Both the position numbers and the translations under genes were made by a program. The notes below the pieces were generated by a model, which was not told the origin of the DNA, ran no database searches, and worked only from the letters and a program-made list of their open reading frames with translations. A stretch of DNA of 64,000 bases, from assembly GCA_911728455.2 (NCBI GenBank), contig OU452239.1:496001-560000 (forward strand). The letters run 5' to 3'. This DNA comes from Marthasterias glacialis (lineage: Eukaryota > Echinodermata > Asteroidea > Forcipulatida > Asteriidae). This document shows positions 13,580-24,000 of this stretch, piece after piece; the first letter of the stretch is position 1; each line of letters begins with the position of its first letter.

Positions 13580-14896
13580 ATACAAATAAAAAAAAATAAA
13601 AAATAAATAAATAAATAAATAAAAAAATAAATAAGTAAATAAAATAAAATAAATTTAAATAAATTTAAGTAAATAACTAAATAACAAAATTAAAAATTAA
13701 TTTTCCTTGGATTGATTTATCAGTTATTCATCTCTTTGTGATTTTCTTATAACAGAATAGCGATTGCTCGTGCCCTTGTAAAGAATCCCTCAATACTTAT
13801 TCTTGATGAGGCAACTAGCGCTCTAGACACAGAGTCAGAGAGACTTGTTCAAGACGCAATCGACAAAGTCTCAAAAGGTAGCTTGAAATTTCTGAAATGT
13901 TTAGTCTTTGCTCAATACTGACGTAAGTGGGAGGTTATTATCAGATGTGTTATTACTTTGTTTAACTCTCCCTACTCTTGGTAACATTTCCAGCGAGTTG
14001 ACTGACTGTTTAAAACCATCCAAGTGAACGGGTTTTGTATGGTGGGACAACTGTGTACAACTTTGTACAGTACATGTACATGCGGGAACTGTGTAGATGA
14101 ACTCAACAAATATCATGTTGCAGTCTGGCATAGTTCATCTCTCATTCAAAATCACAGTGGATGAGATTGAATGGTCAGACAGTAGGAGGGTTGACTGTGT
14201 ACTGTGTAGATGCATTCACCACATGATATCTTATTGCAGGTTGGCATAATTTAAAACCACTGGTTTAAACTGACTGAATGGCTGTACAGTTGATAATTGT
14301 ATATGAAGTAAAAATGTTTGGTTACAAAAATGCCACCAAATGTATATTTTCCTAAAGATACGTACGTACACTAAATCTAATGTGCTCAAATTACTGATTT
14401 ACTAAATACAATTCAAACTCCATGACAAGTTATTGGTCAAAAGCAAAAAGCTTGAAATTATAAGCAGTGGTCACACAAAGCAAACCTCACTGCCCCTCAC
14501 CCCATTACACCAGCTTTGATAATCATGTTGTATACATCTAACATAGATTATATATTTTGTTATCTTTTATTTCTCCTAGGAAGAACAGTTCTTGTAATAG
14601 CGCATAGATTGAGTACAATCAGAAATGCTGATATTATAGCTGTACTCGATCATGGAAGTATTCAGGAGGTAGGATAAACTGAAATATATTTAACATTTTT
14701 GAAAAAATGACCAAGATTTTTCTGTCAAACTGTATTATTATTATTGTTTAAATTGAAGTAATCCTGGGTAGTTAAACCAGAACAGTGAAACAAAAATATC
14801 TACTAAATCTTTCCATAGATTGGAACACACGAAGAGCTGCTGAAGAAAGGCGGAGTCTACGCTGAACTTATTAAGGGACAAGCAGCAAGAAAATGA
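701..14896 (+). CDS. ABCB8: ABCB8, mitochondrial ABC half-transporter (16 exons)
   Basis: Complete 697-residue half-transporter, similar in length to vertebrate ABCB8, a mitochondrial inner-membrane protein linked to ATP-sensitive potassium flux and iron export. Exons: 701-753, 1533-1684, 1919-2121, 2505-2660, 2998-3143, 4046-4262, 4690-4873, 5285-5463, 6226-6345, 7650-7722, 8567-8700, 9785-9856, 13118-13233, 13756-13877, 14580-14668, 14819-14896; all phases join without a stop. The N-terminus is basic and lacks acids ([18 protein letters not shown]), as expected of a mitochondrial presequence. The membrane domain carries family motifs such as [17 protein letters not shown] and MSFLVASQT. In the nucleotide-binding domain I see Walker A GPSGGGKST (about 490-498, split by an intron), Q-loop Gln 539, signature ISGGQ (595-599), Walker B ILILDE (615-620), D-loop SALD and H-loop His 651, all intact. 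The intron after 4262 appears to use a GC donor. Start chosen because an in-frame stop lies just upstream. Confidence 0.93.
2300..2430 (-). repeat. tRNA-like SINE fragment
   Basis: A B-box-like motif (GGTTCGAATCCTGGG on the minus strand, about 2382-2396) sits in ABCB8 intron 3, just before exon 4. No full tRNA fold is evident. Probably the remains of a tRNA-derived SINE. Confidence 0.35.
3704..3920 (+). repeat. tRNA-Leu-like SINE head plus foldback
   Basis: In ABCB8 intron 5. Positions 3704-3800 resemble a tRNA-Leu head: an A-box-like TGGTGGAGCAGTCTAGCGC, an anticodon-arm-like pairing ACCAGA/TCTGGT and a B box GGTACGAGTCTCGG. It is followed at about 3808-3920 by an imperfect inverted repeat whose arms share AGTAA, AAAGTTGAAA and TTATGAAGT blocks. 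A poly(A) run lies upstream at about 3680-3700. The same head, on the other strand, occurs near 7080-7180. Confidence 0.6.
4903..5145 (+). repeat. Tandem repeat, about 4 copies of 60-67 bp
   Basis: In ABCB8 intron 7. Four diverged tandem copies built around AACCATTATACTGAT, GAGAAGTCAATATACGGCTG and AATCAAAGACTAAGTCTTA. Non-coding. Confidence 0.7.
5150..5250 (+). repeat. tRNA Leu/Ser-like SINE head
   Basis: Contains an A-box-like GGTGGCCGAGTGGTCTCG and a B box GGGTTTGAATCCTGG spaced as in a type II tRNA. It lies directly upstream of ABCB8 exon 8 (5285). The acceptor ends do not pair well, so this is a tRNA-derived SINE head rather than a working tRNA. Confidence 0.55.
6036..6180. repeat. Dispersed repeat, copy 1 (second near 18220-18365)
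   Basis: The stretch from CAGCAAAATTGTTATAAAC through AGGTCAGCCCTTGTTCTTG to the region near 6170 recurs in diverged form at about 18250-18365, outside ABCB8. Type unknown; no terminal inverted repeat is obvious. Confidence 0.5.
6516..6694. mobile_element. MITE, CAGGCCT ends, 6-bp TSD TATATG (copy 1)
   Basis: A non-coding 179-bp element with inverted ends CAGGCCTCGATCTTAA and TTAAGATCAAGGCCTG. It is flanked by exact direct repeats TATATG at 6510-6515 and 6695-6700. A second, 107-bp copy is at 49387-49493 with its own 6-bp duplication. It sits in ABCB8 intron 9. Confidence 0.8.
6895..7190 (-). repeat. tRNA-Leu-derived SINE
   Basis: Minus-strand SINE in ABCB8 intron 9. The tRNA-like head lies at about 7080-7180, with B box GGGTTCGAGCCCTGG and the same TCTGATCAGCAGAGTGTGGG block as the copy at 3704. 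The body runs left through TCCCATCCGAAGGACGAAGC on the plus strand (about 7030-7049). A decayed relative of the body is at about 16750-16862. Confidence 0.7.
8715..9200 (+). repeat. Intronic repeat family, tandem units of about 125 bp
   Basis: In ABCB8 intron 11. At least two tandem units share GGTCAGACAGTAGGAGGG, TTGACTGTGTACTGTG and CATAGTTTATC; a third is degraded. Related copies are at about 12935-13025 and 13964-14270, so the family occupies three introns of the same gene. Confidence 0.65.
9340..9580. repeat. Long foldback with tRNA B-box-like arms
   Basis: An imperfect palindrome of about 230 bp in ABCB8 intron 11. The arms share TTAAGCACTGTATACTC and GGTGGGATTTGAACCCAC, the latter resembling a tRNA B box in inverted form. 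The centre is near 9458. It can be read as two head-to-head copies of one tRNA-like repeat or as a single foldback element. Confidence 0.7.
10096..10304. mobile_element. Foldback MITE, AGCAGGCC family (copy 1)
   Basis: A palindromic element of about 209 bp in ABCB8 intron 12. Arms of about 42 bp share GATCATAGCAGGCCAG and TTATGAACTCTA in inverted form. A larger relative lies at about 37723-38084. No target-site duplication could be assigned. Confidence 0.6.
10610..11569 (-). CDS. Secreted PAN/apple plus fibrinogen-related protein, intronless
   Basis: A 319-residue secreted protein encoded without introns inside ABCB8 intron 12, on the opposite strand. Residues 1-21 form a signal peptide ([21 protein letters not shown]). 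A PAN/apple-like cysteine module follows at about 22-105 ([17 protein letters not shown]). From about 109 to 319 there is a fibrinogen C-terminal domain with [18 protein letters not shown], the calcium-loop-like [22 protein letters not shown], and a terminal CSMKIREV. All hallmark cysteines look present. Fibrinogen-related proteins of invertebrates are often lectin-like recognition molecules; that role is inferred. An in-frame ATG at 11710 would add 47 residues, but the signal peptide starts at 11569, so I prefer that. Lack of introns and nesting suggest arrival by retrocopying or duplication. Confidence 0.88.
   Translation of the reverse strand: MKYFILTASIFVTLIVQQCYGQCAKLYTPTFHAAGNRALVNHVFDWKTVASPVICGRDCSMDPHCASFNYYMSNHVCQLNNATTEQNPFDFVWMQGSVYYHVNLAQSCLKLHQAGTCSLESGIYTIYPAGLTDGVKVYCDMETDGGGWIVFQRRQDGSVDFYRNWIDYQSGFGNLATEFWLGNDILRNLTESGQWQLRVDMADWDGNTAWVSYGEFSVSGDKYTLHVGSYNNDSSKGNSMAYQNGQSFSTKDQDNDNLNGNCAQRDKGGWWFNACFHAHLNGKYHNQSKVEWAQGIQWAYWKGNYYSLKNCSMKIREVL
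11757..11766 (-). promoter_or_regulatory. Possible TATA-like element of the fibrinogen-domain gene
   Basis: The minus strand reads GATATAAGAC here, about 190 bp upstream of the preferred start codon and about 50 bp upstream of the alternative ATG at 11710. If used, the transcript would begin near 11730. Position only; no other support. Confidence 0.25.
12395..12700 (+). repeat. SINE-like repeat with B box
   Basis: In ABCB8 intron 12. Contains CCTGGTTCGATTCCCGG, a perfect B-box-like motif, followed by a body with TTTTTCTCCTGGCCCTCC and TTTTCCTCCCTCTGAC. The minus-strand open frame here (12330-12653) is a by-product of the repeat. Confidence 0.5.
13530..13690. repeat. (AAAT)n microsatellite
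   Basis: Imperfect AAAT/AATA array after a short C run, in ABCB8 intron 13 just before exon 14. Confidence 0.9.
13964..14270 (+). repeat. Intronic repeat family, third site
   Basis: In ABCB8 intron 14. Shares AAAACCATCCAA, GGTCAGACAGTAGGAGGG and TTGACTGTGTACTGTG with the repeats at 8715-9200 and 12935-13025. Confidence 0.6.
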
Positions 14897-14907
14897 GTCA
14901 AGCAGAG

Positions 14908-16385
14908 AGGACATCTTTGGGCTGGGACATCCTTAGGCTGGGACATCCTTAGGCTGGGACATCCTTGTGCTGGGACATCCTTGTGCTGGGACATTCTTGG
15001 GCTAAGCCATCCTTGAGCTAAGACATCTTTGGGCTTAGAACCTTGAGCTGGGATATCCTTGGGCTAAGCCATCCTTGGGCTGGGACATCTGGGCGAGGAT
15101 ATCCTTGGGCTGGGACATCTTTAAAATTGGACATCTTTGGGCTGGGACATCCTTGGGCTAAGCCATCCTTGGGCTGGGACATCTAGGATAGGATATCCTT
15201 GGGCTGGGACATCTTTGAACTAGGACAATCTTTGGGCTGGGACATCCTTGGGCTATGACATCCTTGGGCTAAGCCATCCTTGGGCAGGGACATCTGGGCT
15301 AGGATATCCTTGGGCTGGGACATCTTTAAAATAGGACATCTTTGGGCTGGGACATCCTTGGGCTAAGCCATCCTTGGGCTGGGACATCTAGGATAGGATA
15401 TCCTTGGGCTGGGACATCTTTGAACTAGGACAATCTTTAGGCTGGGACATCCTTGGGCTATGACATCCTTGGGCTAAGCCATCCTTGGGCTGGGACATCT
15501 AGGATAGGATATCCTTGGGCTGGGACATCTTTGAACTAGGACAATCTTTGGGCTGGGACATCCTTGGGCTAAGACATCTTTGGGCTGAGAACCTTGAGCT
15601 GGGATATCATTGGGCTAAGCCATCCTTGGGCTGGGACATCTGGGCTAGGATATCCTTGGGCTGGGACATCTTTGGGCTGGGACATCCTTGGGCTAAGACA
15701 TCCTTGGGCTAAGCCATCCTTGGGCAGGGACATCTGGGCTAGGATATCCTTGGGCTGGGACATCTTTAAAATAGGACATCTTTGGGCTGGGACATCCTTG
15801 GGCTAAGACATCTTTGGGCTGAGAACCTTGAGCTGGGATATCCTTGGGCTAAGCCATCCTTGGGCTGGGACATCTGGGCTAGGATATCCTTGGGCTGGGA
15901 CATCTTTGGGCTGGGACATCCTTGGGCTGGGACATCCTTGGGCTAAGCCATCCTTGGGCTAAGCCATCCTTGGGCTAAGCCATCCTTGGGCTAAGCCATC
16001 CTTGGGCAGGGACATCTGGGCTAGGATATCCTTGGACTGGGACATCTTTAAAATAGGACATCTTTGGGCTGGGACATCCTTAGGCTAAGCCATCCTTGGG
16101 CTGGGACATCTGGGCTAGGATATCTTTTGGCCGGGACATCTTTGAACTACGACAATCTTTGGGCTGGGACATCCTTGGGCTAAGACATCCTTGGGCTAAG
16201 CCATCCTTGGGCAGGGACATCTGGGCTAGGATATCTTTTGGCCGGGACATCTTTGAACTAGGACAATCTTTGGGCTGGGACATACCTTGGGCTATGACAT
16301 CCTTGGTCTAGGGTACTTTGGCTAGGACATTCTTGGGCTAGAAATTTCTTTGGCTAGGACAAATTTGGGCTAGGACAGCTATATA
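14908..16385 (+). repeat. Minisatellite of about 18-bp units, probably in the ABCB8 3' UTR
   Basis: Begins about 12 bp after the ABCB8 stop codon and runs about 1.48 kb. The basic unit is GGGCTGGGACATCCTTGG with variants (GGGCTAAGCCATCCTT, GGGCTAGGATATCCTT, GAACTAGGACAATCTT). The variants recur in blocks: the order GATAGGATATCC, TTTGAACTAGG, CTATGACATCC is seen near 15185-15280, again near 15390-15475 and in part near 15490-15550, so there is higher-order structure. Open frames on both strands here are low-complexity products of the repeat. Confidence 0.95.
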
Positions 16386-17019
16386 ATAGTGTCCATCCTT
16401 GCTCTTGGAAAGACTCTTGGAATATCACATTTCTGTTACTGTATAGGCAAGTCAAGGGTAGCTTTCCTTGTAAAGTTGCCCATAGAACACTTTTCGAGAC
16501 ATTTAGGAATGAGTAATTATAGTTACATATTTCAAGAATTTATACAAATTGTTAAAGTAACAATTTTCTTCACTATCTAGTCACAAAAATCATTCAGAAA
16601 TCAAGGTTTCTGATCTGTTGTCAGGGTAATTTAAGGAGTCCTGTATCGACTACCCTCGTGCATTGACAGTGAAGCGGAAACCCTCAGACTTTTAGTTTGA
16701 ATGATAAGACGAGGTCCATAAATATGGCACCTTGTTCGGGTTGAGTACAACGTGCTGAGGTGCAATCTGCTGCAGTCAACCACTCAAGAAACACCAGGAC
16801 AAACCCCATCAATAAAACTACTGGTTTCTTTGACGTGCATTATTCAACACGAGGGTTCAAGTAGAATTCAAACACTGCCTGAGAATTTGGACCATTTTCC
16901 ATATGCCTTTTTTGTATGCACAAATAATTATATCTATGTCAAGTTGATCAATATTGAAAGCAATCTTTTCTGTTAACATCTAAAAGTTAGAATCTTCCTG
17001 TGAACTTTTCCAATGTCAA

Positions 17020-17025
17020 AATAAA
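17020..17025 (+). terminator. Candidate polyadenylation signal for ABCB8
   Basis: AATAAA about 2.1 kb after the stop codon. Another AATAAA is at 16811-16816. Either would place the minisatellite inside the 3' UTR. Which one is used cannot be told from sequence. Confidence 0.3.
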
Positions 17026-17688
17026 AACAATTACAATCAACAATTGAAGGATTTTGAATGGTAGATGACACCAGCCATCCATTGTTTACGTAGTTCTGAG
17101 CATGCGCAAACCTCCAAGAACATTGAACTTACCGAAAAGTTTGCTGCCACAGTGTGTCCCCTAACGTCTAGGCCTACCATTGTACTCAAAAAAAGTTTTT
17201 GGTGTAATTTAAGTGAGTATGACAATTTTTGTTTTCAAAATTAAAACTGCATTTAAAAGGTAGAGTTGGTATTGGTAAAGATTGGTATTCATCAAAAATA
17301 GTTTGTTTAGTATCAGTCTGAAAGCTGACGGAGTATGAAGTTCATACCAGTGCCAATCTTCCATACAAATATTTCTGTCTGAAATACTGCCAAAGTTGAG
17401 AAAAATAGAATTTGAAGACCTGATTTTAATTTCGGTTGTAACAATCAAAATGAAGGACAATGTGTTTACACGCTGAAGAGTGTGCACGGTTGTTCACTAT
17501 TTTCTCCTGACTCAGATGATGGGTTGAGCCAACATTTTTAGTTTTGTTATTTTTTGTAGGCTGCATGCTGAATCACACAAAGCAAGAACACTGCACTATC
17601 AGCTTTACCAATCCTATATTTTACCCTTAAGTACAAATTTTGTGGTTAAATCAGCCAAAACCAGACCTACATTGTAGCTCCTTTAATT

Positions 17689-17952
17689 GGCCATAATTTT
17701 GACAGCAAAAGGGCGCAATACTATTCTATTTTGAAAGTACAAAAATAGTTCAAAACATTAAAAATAAAAATTTTCCATGCAAACATCTTACACTGGTTAC
17801 ATTATAAAACTGGCAATAAAAAACCCCTCAACCTATATTATCTCTTTACTCATGTTATTAGAAGTCTAATTACATCTGGTTTACCACACTATTTCTATGG
17901 TTTGACCCCCAATCTGCCCAAAGAGCGCCCTCTTGCAGTCAGAAATAAGGCC
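17689..17952. mobile_element. GGCC-ended MITE, copy 1 of 3
   Basis: A 264-bp element with inverted ends: GGCCATAATTTTGACAGCAA on the left, and the complement of GCGCCCTCTTGCAGTCAGAA...GGCC on the right. Homologous copies are at 47720-47972 and 50930-51184, sharing TTCAAAACATTAAAA, CATCTGGTTTACCACAC and TATTTCTATGGTTTGAC. Non-coding. Confidence 0.75.
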
Positions 17953-20900
17953 AACTGACAATACTCTCTATGTAGAGAAAAAGAAATAGTTACTAACTAC
18001 CTGGACTTGATCTTGATAAACACGAACGTCTGGATGCTTTTCGGGAAACGTGAGAAGTATTTGTCCCCCAGGCTCTCGTTTTCAAGAAACATTGCTGTAG
18101 ATAAAAGAAAAAGATGCAAAAAAACTTTGAAATAGTGATAAAATGCTCCCATCAGCTGAAACTGAAGTAGTTCAATTTGGGAACTGTGGTAGTGATTGAC
18201 AGGCATGATATTCTGGCCTACTTAATCTGATTTCCAATTTTTGGGCCCTCAGAGAAAAGTCAGCAAAATTTTTTTTAATGAGTGTTGAAGCCTATATTAG
18301 ATGTACATGTAGGTCAGCCCTTGTATTTGTCAATTTCTCCTACTTTTTTCCATGTGCCATATGTCATGCCTGTGAGCGTACTTGTCATGCTTGTGTGCTA
18401 ATCATCTGACACAGATCCTGGTCGGGTAGGGCTTTGGGTTGTCGGCCGGAGTAAAATCAATCGCCCACTATAAATTAAATTCCCCCTAAAATACATCTCA
18501 AATAACGTACAGAGTTAAAACTTACCTCGGTTAATATTGGTTATGTACCTATAGCTTTGACGTGCCTTTCGTCCATCATCTGCATTTTTGTGTGATTTTT
18601 TATGGATATATTATTTTAACTGGCAACCAGGCACGTGTGATTTAACATGTGTTGAAAAATATACCTCACAAGAGCCCGCCCTCAAGAGTGCAGCTTAGCC
18701 AGACATAGACTGGGCTTACTGGTCCCCTGTCTTTATCATCAGTCTGGAAGTGTGACGTCAGACATTTGGCTCAAGGCTTAAACCAGACGAACCTATACAG
18801 AAATCACACTTGAAATTCTCTCATAACTCCATTGTATGTAATAAACATGTACGCGTCTAATGTCTCGTAGCAGTATGATGTAGTTTTGAAACTGAAAGTA
18901 CTAAAAATGGCCGTCGTTTTACTTAACATGTATAAATCGCAAGCAACATGAAAAGCAAAGTCATTTTCCACCTGGGCTGCCAATAATTTGTCAACTGAGT
19001 GCCCGCCCTCTATTGCTGATTGTAGGCTATGACGTAAGAATAAAACCACTTTGTCCTCCACATGAAACTTGCATCTCAACAATAACGTTTCAATCTGACG
19101 ATTTTACTTAATGCAGTTTATTGTGTTTCCTTCTGGTAGAAGTATTTTTTGTAATACGGTTTACGTTGGTGATTTAATCTACAAGATTTATTGGTTGAGG
19201 GAATTAATAATGACTATTGCATTGAAGTAGAAAAAAATTGTCAGCAACCTCCGCTCGCTATTACCACATTATTCTTTGCCTGTGTAACCGCGGTAAATGG
19301 TACACTTGAATAAATCCAATAAAACTAAACGCTGGGGGAACTCACTTTACAAAAACTCAACTAAACTAAGGATCGAATAGAGAAATGTCGCAAGGAATTG
19401 CAAAAGAGGGACAGTGACACAAAATGTAGGTTTACTTAACAAAATAACAAAAAAATGACTTTATTTGTGAACCAGTGACAAAACAACTCAAAATGATAAA
19501 CCTAACCTTAGAATCAGTCAAAACTAAACCCAGACCCAAAATACAAAAACCACTAAAACACAGTGCCAAAGCAAGTTACAAATTAAAATCAAAACAGTTT
19601 TAGGAAACCTATAAGTAAATAAAACGAGAGAGAAAATGATTAAAATACAATTCTTCAACCCCAGGATAATTATGAAGAAACACAGATTTAACAAATGAAT
19701 CTAAACCAGTCTTCCAAATGAAAATTAGATCTTAAACTTACAAATTAACTTTTAAGGAGACACAGTATTCATGGTCAAAATAATCAATTAATTATACAAT
19801 AAAACAAAATTTAAGCTTACCGAGTCCATAGCAGCAATAACTTTGTGAAGTAGGACGACTCAGAAAATTGAAGAAAATCAAAGCTAACAATGTATCACAG
19901 GATGGGGAACACAAAAATGTGGTGTTTCCCTGGAGCTGCCAAGCTGCTATCTGAAGTTAATTACCTTTACAAGGGGTGACTAACCACACTACCAAGGACT
20001 ACACAAGAGGGTTCATTGTTTATTACAAGGAATTTCTAAGAAGCTAACTAAAGGGATGCTAGAAGAGCTTAACGGGGAAATGTAAACAGTGGAAAGATAT
20101 AAATCAACTCTATAATAAACACAAGCTATTTCTACCCTGTTACACCTGCATGGATGAAATTTACGGTAGTCTTGACTAGTGCCCAAGTTACCCATTTGTA
20201 AACAGGTGTCATCCTTGAGTTACTAATGATACAAAATTCGTTTTGAATCACCCGGTGTAGTTATCATTAATTAGGGGGAAAGGTGTATAATATAGAATTC
20301 ATTGTTTTCCATCGTCTGATGGGCAATTAAAGGGAAAACAAAGTCTGCCTTTTTGCACAGTCTAAATCAAAGAATACTAAAAAGGTGAATTTTTGAAATA
20401 ATAAAAGCAAGTGTTTAATGTTATCCTGTAAAATCCATCAATCGAAGGCTCGAAAGCCTTACCTAGCCTACAATGGAGACTTTGGAATGCTACGTGACAG
20501 CAGACTTGCCATGTAAATTCCCATTGTTTGGGTTGTTCTGAGCATGGACGCATTATCCTAGAACAATGGATGTTCCTCGTAATTCTGCTGCCACCTAGTT
20601 TCCTCAAAAGTCTCCCATTAAAATGTTATATAGGCCAACAGTTTGGCCAAAGATACTACAAAACCAAGATAAGACACTCTATTCAGAAACATGAAACGCA
20701 AAATTGGGGCGCCCGCTGTCGTTTGGTAGGTAAACCAACGATCGTTTGCGCAATAATTAAGTAGGGCCTACTAAAAACTTAGGTGTAGGCAGATCGAAAA
20801 TTTGGTGTTCGTCAATAATCTTTGCAAAGATGACACGCGGGGAAGGGCGCCATCACGCGGTTGGTAGGTATAAAGGCGTAACATCTGCAGCTTACCGCGC

Positions 20901-21053
20901 AAAACGGCACAAGTGTCCTTTTTTGTGTTTCTAGTATCTTTGGTTTGGCCGAACGACAACGTCATCGCAACGCAAACGAACTCGCGAAAGAAAAAAAACA
21001 CACTTAATTACCATCTGCGGTCGGTGTCACCCAAACACACCCTACAAGTAAAT

Positions 21054-24000
21054 TTAATCCTCATGGTCCAGAGCAAATGTGTCATTATTGTTTATTTGTC
21101 GGCTTTTATTTTTCCCCACTTTTTTAAGATCTCCCTGCTTCCAGACAACATACAACCTAGTGTACTTCCGGTAGGCAAACTGGAGGACTCCTACCGACAG
21201 AATGACGTTCATGAAACTGAAAACCAAAGCGAAACATTTGAAAATGTCGTCAGGCCGCGGGTGCAGAATCTCGTGGTACGCGAGATATGGTGATAAACCA
21301 AGTCGCATGCAAGCATAGGTCGCTATGAAGACAGCGTCGTTTAGCTCGTACAAGACGTCACCTCGTCTGGCTCCCAACTCCCTCACGAACCAGCGAAACT
21401 GCAGGAACGGATTGGTGACCTCGGCGAGGAAAATGGTTACATTGACCTCCGTACCGGAAACGCCCAGGTAGAGTGACGTCATCATTCCCATCATGGAAAC
21501 AGCATGGTGGATTGTGTAGATGTAGGTCTCACAGCCATACACGTTGCAACACAGGCACCAAACGGTGTCAAAGATGAAATAACCCAGGCACAGGATCAGG
21601 ACAAGCACCTCGTATACGTTCGATTGCCGACCTTTTAAAAGCAAAAGGTGTAAAAATTGTTTTAGTTAATCGTTTGTTCTTGAAGGTATGAATTACGAAT
21701 GAGCTATTCGTGATATTACGAATCTCAATTCAAAATAACGAATTACTAATTCGTTATTACGAATTAAATAATCGTTATTACGAGTTAAATAATCGTTATT
21801 ACGAATTAAATTAATAATTCGTTATTACGAGTAACTAAATCTTTATTAGTAATTCGTAATAACACATTACTAATTCGTAATAACAAATTAGTAACTCGTT
21901 ATTACAAATTGAATAATTCGTTATTACGAATAACATTCGTTATTACGAATTAAATAATGCGTTATTACGAATGAATATTTCGTTATCACGAATTAATAAT
22001 GATTTTCCTGATCACACCAATCACCGTCAGAAGCATAAACTTGAGAATAATCATGTAAATTCTTCTAATTTACGTGATTATATTCAGAATTATGCATTGG
22101 GAACGTTGATTGGTAGGAGTGCAACCCAGTAGCTGAATCAATGCGCTGAGCCCTCATAAAAATGTCTGTAAATGACAAATTGGATGGTCAATACTTTCAG
22201 GTATTGTTGAAATTGGGTCCAATATTGCATCTCAAGTTTGGGTGGTTAGCTCACAAATGCTGGACCCCTTTCCCAAGATGGCCGCTTTTATGTTTGGAAC
22301 TAAACACTCCTGTAGCGTCTTTTCTTCTTTTTTCTTTGTGACGACACGGCGCTATAAGATATTATTTGGTCTATACTTTTTTAGTGCATAAGAGATTAGG
22401 TGCATCGCAAAAGTTAAACAGCCGAAAAAATTGGACCTTGAAAATGAATAGCAGAGGCGAAAGAAAATCACAAATTCATGATGATTTTTACCTCAGCCTT
22501 GATAAGATCAACAGTTTTTTTTATGTCTATTAGTAATTGCGCAATAACTGAATTGAAGGCTGTCTGATTATTATTGATAACCAATCTATTTCGAAGAATT
22601 TGTCCTTGTTACATCATGGAGTATGTGTTGAGAAGCAATACGATTAGCAAGTTTTATCAGGAATCACAAATATTGGCAAATTCTGTTTTTTACCTTCTTC
22701 TTTTTGCGGGGGGGGGGGGGGGGCTTAAATTTCAATTGTGATCAAATCTCAGTCATCAACACTGGCGTAAATAAATGCATTCAAACTGAAGGCGATCACA
22801 TTGTATGAACGAATCTTTTTTTCCTTTTTTTTACTTAGAATTCCCTGAAAGATTTTGGACAGATGATGCCGTTTCAAAACGAAAAACAGACAAAACCTGT
22901 CGCAAATTCTAATGCACAAAATGCAAGTAAAAATGCGAAATCGTCTGTACACAGCTAATGGACGTGCGATAATGTCGGGATCCTGACAATAAGTGATTTT
23001 TAATTTTAATTAATTACCACTTTTTTATGGCGGATTTGTTCGTACAAAAACCTTAAAAGGAAGCTTTTAACTATCTTGTATATTTTAAAATAGCTATAGA
23101 TTTAAAAAAGAAGAAGAAAAACCCCCACATTATTTAGCTAATTAAAAAAAAAAAAAAAAAAACTTTCAGGATTAATTTGGTGTGTGTGTGAGGAACTATT
23201 AATGCACTTTTACAAATTTTGTGTTCAATTTAAGAAAATATTGGTTGACAATTAACAACAGAATAAAAAAAGTCGTTACTCTGTACTTTTACAGAATTTG
23301 ATGCCGACAGATAAAAAAACGCAAAGTTACCGCACGATGGTTAAAAAAAGGAAAAAAAAAGAAAGAAAAATCTTCATAATTTGAACGCATTTTTACAAAC
23401 TAAATGTTTAAATCACAAAAGCAAAAAGCAAAAAAGAATTGTAAGGAAAAAGGAAAAGCTAGGCCTATCCATATGAATTTGTCCTGTTCACTCAAGCTTT
23501 ATTTTCAGAACGCCTCAGTTTTCCCGAGAATCGGCCTTAAAAAAATTGCATTTTTGCCCTGTTTTCGGTCCGATCTCCCGATTGCAACATTATTTTTCAC
23601 GGGCGAAAACACCATCAAAAAGCTTAGATTATCAGCATTCAGACAGTGTATGATTCATATTTTTACCGTGGAAAAAAACACCGTCCTTTTTCCTTTTCCT
23701 TTTCGAAGTTCCACCAAATTCCGTGTGGGAGGAGAGATTTTGGTCCACACGGCGTGACCTTTACTGAGCCTACATTGCCCCTGTATGTTTTTTTCAAAGC
23801 GCCCTCTACATCTTGAAATTGTGCTCCAACTATTGATATAAAAACTTTTGTGATTGGTTAAAGAAAACCGCCGTCTTTTCCAACAACAAAACTATTAACC
23901 AATGACAAGCGGCGTCTTGTCCACGGATTTCCTGAGATCACCATTGCTTAACGTTAGTTTTAATGTCACCAACCTAAGAATCGTGTGAATCGTGGGAGCT

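Larger units (their letters stand above)
16390..21050. other. Intergenic region, repeats only
   Basis: No recognisable exon. It holds a decayed SINE body (16750-16862), a GGCC-ended MITE (17689-17952), a dispersed repeat shared with ABCB8 intron 9 (about 18220-18365) and AT-rich unique sequence. The open frames at 17209-17487 and 18804-19082 resemble no family I know. Confidence 0.5.

Noticed and set aside
15515..16311. Open frames of 60-70 residues with repeated GWDI/LGLRHPWAK or SQPKD motifs
   Set aside because: They are translations of the 18-bp minisatellite in several frames on both strands, with no start context, splice signal or family match.
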